Source of the DNA: Pseudomonadota bacterium
Lineage (GTDB): Bacteria; Desulfobacterota; Anaeroferrophillalia; Anaeroferrophillales; Tharpellaceae
Assembly (NCBI GenBank): GCA_030641485.1
Contig: DAOWHJ010000060.1
Coordinates: forward strand, 1 to 15,653
Direction of reading: 5' to 3'
DNA length: 15,653 nucleotides
Position 1 is the stretch's first letter, and the number at the start of each line of letters is the position of its first letter. Of the stretch, positions 1 to 5,196 are shown piece after piece. The notes below the pieces were generated by a model that worked only from the letters and a program-made list of their open reading frames with translations, had not been told where the DNA came from and searched no databases. Both the position numbers and the translations under genes were made by a program.

Positions 1-17
1 ATAACTGAGTAAAAAGT

Positions 18-62
18 CCTGGCAACGACCTACTTTCCCACACGAAGCCGTATCATCGGCGT
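18..62 (-). rRNA. 5S rRNA gene, 3'-terminal fragment only (truncated)
   Basis: Read on the minus strand, this stretch ends in the characteristic 5S rRNA 3' sequence GGGAAAGTAGGTCGTTGCC followed by AGG, preceded by GCCGATGATACGGC, which fits the loop E / helix IV-V part of a bacterial 5S rRNA. The homology stops at about position 62. The sequence that should continue into the 5' two thirds of the molecule (loop A, helices II and III) is absent and is replaced by unrelated AT-rich DNA. The window edge is not the cause, because the missing part should lie inside the window. A T-rich stretch follows the 3' end on the minus strand (positions 11-15 are A on the plus strand). This is therefore a broken, presumably non-functional relic of an rRNA operon end. 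Confidence 0.85.
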
Positions 63-83
63 ACCTTATCAAAATTTATTGCA

Positions 84-222
84 AAGGAAAAATTTACTGT
101 AACGATAATTGGAGCTGGAATCGTCAGGCCTGACCATAACCGCCCGACTTGCCCCGAAGTTGGGATCTGAACTTCTTCTAGTTGAACACAATTGTGGTTT
201 CGGCAAGGAAACCAGCAGCCGC
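84..222 (+). pseudogene. FAD-dependent oxidoreductase, N-terminal fragment, frameshifted
   Basis: The plus strand encodes the dinucleotide-binding start of an FAD-dependent oxidoreductase (VTIIGAGIV). After one extra base near position 126 it continues in the next frame with GLTITARLAPKLGSELLLVE and then FGKETSSR. The GxGxxG Rossmann motif, the acidic residue ending the second beta strand (LLLVE) and the FGxETSSR segment match the start of L-2-hydroxyglutarate oxidase/dehydrogenase (LhgO) type and related glycine-oxidase-fold enzymes. About 48 residues are recognisable out of roughly 370-400 in the family. Similarity ends after SSR and the frame closes at a stop at about 259. It is a decayed remnant with no catalytic domain, and the exact subfamily is a guess. 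Confidence 0.7.
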
Positions 223-260
223 ACCGGCAATTGCCGACGAGATTGTCCGGCTCTATCTGT

Positions 261-289
261 TTGACAGGTGTGGTTTTCTTGGCTATATT
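261..289 (+). promoter_or_regulatory. sigma70-type promoter for the secreted two-gene operon
   Basis: A perfect -35 hexamer TTGACA (261-266) is followed after exactly 17 bases by TATATT (284-289), five of six matches to the -10 consensus. Transcription would begin near 296 and leave a leader of about 85 nt before the ATG at 381. It lies just downstream of the decayed oxidoreductase fragment and faces the pseudoprotease and transglutaminase genes. A 9-codon ORF (312-341, MKSTIKLVN) with a G-rich run upstream lies in the leader; its significance is unknown. Confidence 0.65.
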
Positions 290-380
290 GTCAGTGAAAA
301 GGGGGTTAGTAATGAAAAGTACAATTAAACTTGTAAATTAATATTGTTATGGTAAATCAGAAAGTTGAGGAATTAAGGTT

Positions 381-2159
381 ATGACTGTGAAAGTGAATCG
401 TTTTTGCAAGAACTTGATGATTTGTGGGGTGATGGTTCTGTGGGCAACCTGGTCCATTGCAGCTTCTTTTCCGGGGGCGGTTCCCTGGTCTGAATTGGCT
501 GGCCACCTAGAGCAAAAAGGGGTGTCGATAATTGATTTACCGGTTATTGACTGCCCTCTAGGGCTTGCCGACGATACCCCCAGTCATCTGGTGATCCAGG
601 TTATCGAAAACACTCTTTATGAGTGGAAAGAGTATGAGTTTTTCACTGGCGACCGAGAGGTTAAACTGGCGCTTGAGATGATAAAACCCGAAGCCCGTTT
701 TTTGCGGGCTGAAGAGGCTGAAATTTTATTAAATGCTTCGCGTCTCGTAGGAGCGGGAATGGAATCGGCTTCAGATTCAGCGGAATCGGGATTGTCTCGT
801 GGCGCTGTAATCGGCAGTGATGATCGGTTGAAGATAAACGATACGACGGTGTTGCCATGGAAAAATATTGTCTATATCGATATGCAGGATGAGTCTGGCG
901 GATGGTACTTTGCTAGTGGCTTTTTGATCAGTCCCTATGCGGTTGTGACATATGGGTATACTCTCTATGATTTTGCTGCAAAAAAGTGGTTTAGTAATTT
1001 TGTGGTTACTGCCGGGCAGTACTTTAATGATGCAAATCAGTGGGTTGGCGCACCCTTTGGCAGTATTCATGACTCCAGTGATGTTTTGAACGGAAAATTT
1101 CGTGATACCGGGTTGCCTGAGTATAGTTATGGGGCCTTGTTAATGCCGGAAAGGTTTCCAGATATTGATACTTTCATGCCTCTGGAGTTTGATTTTCGAC
1201 CGACGGGATATGTCAATTATGTCGGTTATCCTGACTTTGTTGGGGGCTATTCCGGACAGGGTAATATGTGGAGAATGAGTGGTACTGCAATCGGTTATGA
1301 AGGTGTTGATGAGCGAATTTTGAAGACTACTATCGATATGAGTAATGGTGGTTATGGCGGTCCTTTGTACACTTATAACTCTACCACCAAAAGTCGCCGA
1401 GTAATCGCGATCATGGTCTGGAACGGTGATAATCCCAACTATAATTCAGCTTGCCGTTTGGTTTCAGCTGACAAGTATGCTTTTACACAATGGTTGGAGT
1501 ATACTCCTGGATCATCACCAAACCCACCCAATCCAGATTACAGCCATTCAAGCTATATTCCCTATTTTTCTCGTTCGGCTGGTCGATGGACTGGTTTGGC
1601 TATGACTAATCGTAATAATGCGGGCAATCAAGTTCTGTTTGAGTATTACAGCAGGAGCGGGACGGTATTAGGTTCTGAGAATCGAGAGATCCCAGCTAAC
1701 GGTCAAGCTTCATTTGCAATTAAGGCCCCGGACGGTGCGGAAGGCTGGATCAAAATTTCTTCAACTCAAGCTTTAAAAGGTCTTGCTCTAGTCGGTCAGT
1801 CAGCGCCTGAGTCTATGTTCGATATGGATCTCAAAACCTCACTCTCTACCCGGTTGCGGCTCGCCCATCTGGCCGCAGATACAAGATGGAACTCATTGGT
1901 GATGATCTGTAACCCTAATAACAGTGCCGCCGATATTACTTTTAAGGCCTATAATAAGGATGGTTCTCTAGTTGCTACGCGACCCTCCCCTTCCATTGCG
2001 GCTAACGGTAGTGCCCAAGTTAATCTCTATAGTCTCTTTGGCCAGGCCCTGACCGGCTCAATGATTATTGAGTCGACTCAACCGGTTACCGCTTTTTTAC
2101 TTTATGACAGCAATGAGAAAACCTGGAAAGCGGGATTAAGCGCGATCCCGGCTCAGTAA
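381..2159 (+). CDS. Secreted V8-like serine protease homologue with a fully substituted catalytic triad; duplicated C-terminal module
   Basis: Predicted exported protein of 592 residues. Residues 1-29 are a signal peptide (basic start, hydrophobic core, likely cleavage around AAS). Residues 30-142 resemble a pro-region. Residues 143-375 follow the glutamyl endopeptidase/V8 (S1B) pattern, starting with VIGSDDR. The triad motifs are all altered: TAGHC-type motif reads TYGYTLYD (Tyr193 for His), the DYGAI-type motif reads EYSYGALL (Ser249 for Asp), and the GxSGxP motif reads GGYGGPLY (Tyr325 for Ser). The flanking fold-defining residues are kept and the frame is intact, so this looks like a maintained pseudoenzyme rather than a decaying gene. 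A Pro/Asn/Ser linker (377-388) leads to a C-terminal module (390-592) shared with the next gene. GAGG at 367-370 lies 10 nt before the ATG. It heads a two-gene operon. A binding, scaffold or inhibitory role is conceivable; the true function is unknown. Confidence 0.8.
   Translation: MTVKVNRFCKNLMICGVMVLWATWSIAASFPGAVPWSELAGHLEQKGVSIIDLPVIDCPLGLADDTPSHLVIQVIENTLYEWKEYEFFTGDREVKLALEMIKPEARFLRAEEAEILLNASRLVGAGMESASDSAESGLSRGAVIGSDDRLKINDTTVLPWKNIVYIDMQDESGGWYFASGFLISPYAVVTYGYTLYDFAAKKWFSNFVVTAGQYFNDANQWVGAPFGSIHDSSDVLNGKFRDTGLPEYSYGALLMPERFPDIDTFMPLEFDFRPTGYVNYVGYPDFVGGYSGQGNMWRMSGTAIGYEGVDERILKTTIDMSNGGYGGPLYTYNSTTKSRRVIAIMVWNGDNPNYNSACRLVSADKYAFTQWLEYTPGSSPNPPNPDYSHSSYIPYFSRSAGRWTGLAMTNRNNAGNQVLFEYYSRSGTVLGSENREIPANGQASFAIKAPDGAEGWIKISSTQALKGLALVGQSAPESMFDMDLKTSLSTRLRLAHLAADTRWNSLVMICNPNNSAADITFKAYNKDGSLVATRPSPSIAANGSAQVNLYSLFGQALTGSMIIESTQPVTAFLLYDSNEKTWKAGLSAIPAQ
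1548..2150 (+). repeat. C-terminal extracellular module, copy 1 (internally duplicated)
   Basis: Residues 390-590 of the pseudoprotease form a module that recurs at the C-terminus of the next gene (3099-3719). It contains two sub-repeats. The first runs from YIPYFSRSAGRWTGLAMTN to GWIKISSTQALKGLALVG; the second runs from LAHLAADTRWNSLVMICNPN to GSMIIESTQPVTAFLLYD. Each has a Trp-x-x-Leu strand, a Gly-rich turn, an aromatic pair (EYY or AYN), an (A)ANGxA strand and a G-W/S-[IM]-x-I-x-S-(S/T)-x-x strand, suggesting two similar beta sandwiches. The family has no name I can assign. Confidence 0.75.
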
Positions 2160-2171
2160 GGAGAGAAAACA

Positions 2172-3725
2172 ATGAAAAAAATCAGTGTCTGGTTGCTAAC
2201 GTTTGTCTTTTTAATTTTGCAATTGATTGTTTTTACTCCTGATTTATTTGCCCTGCAAGATTCTTTGCGGGCAATCAATCCCATTTATCAGGATCGCTAT
2301 GAAAGTGATTTGTTTTTTCAACAGCGAACCTTAGAAAATAGGCAGGTAACAACTGTTACCTGTAGCTCTTATGCTGCTTTTAAAAGTGCCCTGCACACTG
2401 CCATGAACAATCGTGAAATAGATGTTTCTTTGCATTTACTGTATAGTGTTGCTTTTACTGATGTTGGTAATGTGATTAAGCAGGCCATAGGTGAAATTGA
2501 AAAGAGTGACGCTTATCTCGCATTTAGTTGGCAAGGTTATGATGCAAATTACACTGGGAGAAATAACGATGTAGTCGTCACCTTTGTTTTTCGATACGAT
2601 ACTACTTTAGCGCAAGAGGCAGAGGTCTCTAATCGGGTTAACCAGATTCTGGCGTCAATTCTTTCCGTTGGAATGAACGATGAGGAAAAAGCTAAAGCTA
2701 TTCACGATTGGGTTGTTCTCAATGTCGCTTATGATACATCCCTGGTTCGGCACTCAATTTACGCGGCTCTTTTTGAGGGGCTTGCAGTTTGTGAAGGGTA
2801 TGCATTGTTGATGTTTAAAATGTTGGACAGTTGTAGCATTCAGGCCAGTATTGTCTCTGGTGAAGGTAATGGTGGATCTCATGCCTGGAACCTGGTCTAT
2901 CTCTGCACAGCTTGGTTTCATGTTGATGCGACCTGGGATGATCCGGTTCCCGATACTCCCGGACGGGTTCTCTATAATTATTACAATCTCTCTGACAACC
3001 AGATCGCTGCCGATCATACTTGGAACCGCAGCGATTATTCGGCTCAGGCCGCCAATACAATCTATTCCGAGGGGATTTGCAACAATCAAAACCCTGGTTA
3101 TAGTAAAACCTATTATGTTCCGTATCTTTATACTGATGACTGCAGTAGGGCATCTTGGACGGGCATGGCCCTGGCTAATGCAGACCAGCAAAGCTCTAAT
3201 ATTCAGGTCAGTTATTATAGTGAAACCGGGGATCTACTCGATACGGTTAACAAAACCATTCCGGCATTAGGCCAGAGTGTTTTTGTTGCGCAGACGCCTT
3301 CCGGGACGTATGGATGGATCAAGATCGAAGCATCCACCAATCTTGATGGCTTAGCCTTGATTGGAGAAGTGAATCCGGATGTTATGTTTGATATGGATAT
3401 GAAAAAAAATCTTCATCGACGTTTTCTATTACCACATCTGGCGGCTGATAGCAGTTGGCGGTCGCTGGTAATGGCTTGTAACCCTAATGAAACAGCCGCA
3501 AGCCTGACCTACTCATACTACAACCAAGCGGGGCAACATGTCGCAACCAAGTACGCATCAATTCCAGTTAATGGTAGTACTCGGGTGAATATGTACGCTC
3601 TTTTCGGTCAGAAACTGGCGGGTTCAATGGTGATTGAGTCAAATCAGCCGATCACCGCATTTATGCTTTACGACAGTTTGAGTTCAGCTTGGCAGGCCGG
3701 ACTTAGTGCTGTGCCTTTGGATTAG
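2172..3725 (+). CDS. Secreted transglutaminase-like (Cys-His-Asp) protein with the same C-terminal module
   Basis: Predicted exported protein of 517 residues. Residues 1-28 are a signal peptide (MKK start, long hydrophobic core). Residues 30-160 are an N-terminal region without a recognised motif. Residues 165-290 form a transglutaminase-like core: KAIHDWVVLNVAYD, then AVCEGYA with nucleophile Cys207, GGSHAWN with His237, and WFHVDATWDDP with Asp252, ending in YNYYNLSD and DHTWN as in bacterial transglutaminase-like enzymes. The triad is complete, so it may act as a cysteine peptidase or amide-bond transferase outside the cytoplasm. Residues 310-517 are the module shared with the upstream gene. 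The Shine-Dalgarno AAGGAG (2158-2163) overlaps the upstream stop codon and the gap is only 12 nt, so the two genes are almost certainly cotranscribed. The substrate is unknown. Confidence 0.85.
   Translation: MKKISVWLLTFVFLILQLIVFTPDLFALQDSLRAINPIYQDRYESDLFFQQRTLENRQVTTVTCSSYAAFKSALHTAMNNREIDVSLHLLYSVAFTDVGNVIKQAIGEIEKSDAYLAFSWQGYDANYTGRNNDVVVTFVFRYDTTLAQEAEVSNRVNQILASILSVGMNDEEKAKAIHDWVVLNVAYDTSLVRHSIYAALFEGLAVCEGYALLMFKMLDSCSIQASIVSGEGNGGSHAWNLVYLCTAWFHVDATWDDPVPDTPGRVLYNYYNLSDNQIAADHTWNRSDYSAQAANTIYSEGICNNQNPGYSKTYYVPYLYTDDCSRASWTGMALANADQQSSNIQVSYYSETGDLLDTVNKTIPALGQSVFVAQTPSGTYGWIKIEASTNLDGLALIGEVNPDVMFDMDMKKNLHRRFLLPHLAADSSWRSLVMACNPNETAASLTYSYYNQAGQHVATKYASIPVNGSTRVNMYALFGQKLAGSMVIESNQPITAFMLYDSLSSAWQAGLSAVPLD
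3099..3719 (+). repeat. C-terminal extracellular module, copy 2
   Basis: Residues 310-516 of the transglutaminase-like protein align end to end with residues 390-590 of the preceding pseudoprotease, roughly half identical by eye. Shared landmarks in order are WTG[LM]A, GWIKI, L[AG]GLAL-type GLAL, MFDMD, HLAAD, SLVM, CNPN, VAT, VN[LM]Y, LFGQ, IES, QP[VI]TAF and AGLSA[IV]P. The same two-part internal duplication is visible. The unrelated N-terminal domains and matching C-termini suggest this is a shared attachment or partner-recognition module. Confidence 0.75.
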
Positions 3726-3744
3726 GTATAGAGGTTTAAAGTTT

Positions 3745-3782
3745 GCGAGCACAAAGTAAGATCTAAAAAACTTTTTGCTCGC
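3745..3782 (+). terminator. Terminator-like hairpin after the transglutaminase gene
   Basis: GCGAGCA (3745-3751) pairs with TGCTCGC (3776-3782). The stem extends through CAAAG/CTTTT with one mismatch, giving about 12 pairs around a 14-nt loop. It begins 19 nt after the stop codon, as expected for the end of the operon, but no clean U-run follows on the plus strand, so intrinsic termination would be weak. Confidence 0.4.
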
Positions 3783-3793
3783 TGCCTGCTTTC

Positions 3794-3883
3794 TTACTCT
3801 TGATTTTCTGCTATGAGTTCAAGTTTTTTCTTGCGAGTTAATTTTTTGATAGCTGCTTCCCGGCGGCTGGCTTGACTTACTCT
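3794..3883 (-). pseudogene. C-terminal relic of a YhbQ/YazA-type (UPF0213) GIY-YIG protein
   Basis: On the minus strand a stop-to-stop frame of 29 codons reads RVSQASRREAAIKKL then TRKKKLELIAENQE and stop. The S-x-A-S-R-x-E-A-x-x-[KR]-E/A-x-x-I-K-K-L-[ST]-R-x-x-K-x-x-L-I pattern is typical of the very end of small UPF0213 GIY-YIG endonuclease-domain proteins (about 80-100 residues). The GIY-YIG catalytic part that should precede it is not found upstream (positions 3884 and above). It is therefore most likely a remnant left by deletion or replacement of the 5' part. Confidence 0.55.
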
Positions 3884-4023
3884 TCATTGGCCATTGAAAT
3901 TGGGGGAGTGTTTTCATTCTAATGTGGTTTTTTTGCACTTGATTTTTCAATCTAATTTCTTTAGTCACATAACACATAATAACTGGGTAACAAAGTAGTC
4001 GCAACAATATTTCTAAGGTAATA

Positions 4024-4030
4024 AAGAGGT
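4024..4030 (+). promoter_or_regulatory. Shine-Dalgarno supporting a TTG start
   Basis: AAGAGGT lies 7 nt before the TTG at 4038, which is ideal spacing. The first ATG in the frame (4092, residue 19) has no comparable site and would remove residues 1-18, which are commonly present in this aminotransferase family, so the TTG start is preferred. Confidence 0.6.
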
Positions 4031-4037
4031 AACAAAA

Positions 4038-5195
4038 TTGCAAAACGAAAATTTTTCTCACAAAGCCAAGGCACTTAAGCCATTCTTGGCCATGGACATT
4101 CTTGAACGGGCGCAGGAACTTGAAAGAGAAGGCCGCTCAATTATCCACCTTTCAGTTGGTGAACCTGACTTCCCGACCCCAAAAGCCATTAAAGAGAGTG
4201 CTATACAGGCCCTGGCGGCCGATAAAACCCACTATACCCACAGCCTTGGAACCTTTGAGCTCCGACAAGCTATTGCCGATCACTACCATAAACGCTATAA
4301 GGCTAAGATCAGCCCCGACCAGGTACTGGTCACCTCGGGCACGTCTCCAGCCCTGATGCTGGCCTGTGCGGCCCTGCTTAACCCGGGAGACAAGGTCATA
4401 GTCAGTGACCCCGGCTACGCCTGTTATGGCAATTTCGTCTCATACAGTGACGGCACCCCACAACTCATCAAGGTCTACGAGGATAACGGTTTTCAGTACG
4501 AACCGCGCATTATAAAAGAGAGTATCACACCTCAGACCAAGGCAATTTTGCTTAATTCACCCGCCAACCCGACCGGGAATATACTCGAAAAAGAACGTAT
4601 GCAGGAGATTGCAAGTTTAGGTGTGACCCTGTTATCAGATGAGATTTACCATGGATTGGTCTATAAGGGTGAAGAGCACTCGATCTTGGAGTTTACCGAT
4701 AACGCCTTCGTTTTTAACGGTTTTTCAAAACTCTACGCGATGACCGGCTGGCGCTTGGGCTACCTGATTGCGCCACCTCGCTATATGCGAGTACTGCAAA
4801 CATTGCAACAGAACTTCATGATCTCTGCCAGCCATTTTGGCCAGGAAGCCGCGATCACAGCCCTAACCTCAAATGAAGTCACAAAAGATTTGGCCGCAAT
4901 GCTCAAAATCTACGATGAACGCCGCCGTTTCACGCTGAAGCGGGTCCGCGAAATCGGATTAGAGGTTGCAGTTGAGCCGACCGGAGCTTTCTATATCTTC
5001 GCCAACGCCAAAAAGTTTACCAACGATTCCTACAACTTCGCCTTTGAGATTCTTGAAAAAGCAGGGGTCGGTGTCACTCCGGGCATCGATTTTGGTAAAA
5101 ACGGTGAAGGTTTCTTACGTTTTTCCTACGCCAATTCGCTGACAAATATCGCCGAAGGCATGAACCGCCTTGAGAAGTTTTTAGCGAGTGTATGA
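4038..5195 (+). CDS. PLP-dependent class I/II aminotransferase (aspartate aminotransferase-like)
   Basis: Cytoplasmic pyridoxal-phosphate enzyme of 385 residues, the normal full length for fold-type-I aminotransferases. Visible landmarks are SVGEPDFPTP (39-48, substrate and domain closure), TSGTSPAL (99-106, phosphate cup), NSPANPTG (173-180, with the PLP-contacting Asn), SDEIYHGL (200-207, Asp201 to the pyridine nitrogen, Tyr204 to O3'), SKLYAMTGWRLG (230-241, Schiff-base Lys231) and LRFSYA (360-365, with Arg361 expected to bind the substrate carboxylate). All key residues are present, so it should be active in transamination with 2-oxoglutarate or a related acceptor. The amino donor cannot be settled from sequence; aspartate, alanine, methionine or aromatic substrates are all found in this group. 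It starts at TTG with a good Shine-Dalgarno. It stands alone on the plus strand and its stop lies 1 nt from the stop of the convergent VCBS gene. Confidence 0.9.
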   Translation: MQNENFSHKAKALKPFLAMDILERAQELEREGRSIIHLSVGEPDFPTPKAIKESAIQALAADKTHYTHSLGTFELRQAIADHYHKRYKAKISPDQVLVTSGTSPALMLACAALLNPGDKVIVSDPGYACYGNFVSYSDGTPQLIKVYEDNGFQYEPRIIKESITPQTKAILLNSPANPTGNILEKERMQEIASLGVTLLSDEIYHGLVYKGEEHSILEFTDNAFVFNGFSKLYAMTGWRLGYLIAPPRYMRVLQTLQQNFMISASHFGQEAAITALTSNEVTKDLAAMLKIYDERRRFTLKRVREIGLEVAVEPTGAFYIFANAKKFTNDSYNFAFEILEKAGVGVTPGIDFGKNGEGFLRFSYANSLTNIAEGMNRLEKFLASV

Positions 5196-5196
5196 T

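Larger units (their letters stand above)
3726..4037. other. Intergenic region, 312 nt: hairpin, gene relic, possible weak promoter
   Basis: It holds a hairpin just after the transglutaminase gene (3745-3782) and a minus-strand relic of a GIY-YIG protein (3794-3883). A weak promoter-like pair is present: TTGACT (3872-3877), 17 nt, TGAAAT (3895-3900) on the plus strand, which could serve the aminotransferase. At about 3979-4005 the sequence resembles positions 1-25 of the window (ATAACTGxGTAA, AAAGT, GCAAC). The long minus-strand open frame covering 3819-4061 does not look like a real protein. Confidence 0.5.

Noticed and set aside
2754..3270. Overlapping open frames on both strands inside the transglutaminase gene
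   Set aside because: They conflict with the intact catalytic core and shared module of the main frame and contain no domain.
3819..4061. Minus-strand open frame of 80 codons between transglutaminase and aminotransferase genes
   Set aside because: No protein-like pattern and no ribosome site. It overlaps the aminotransferase start and a different frame there gives the convincing GIY-YIG relic.
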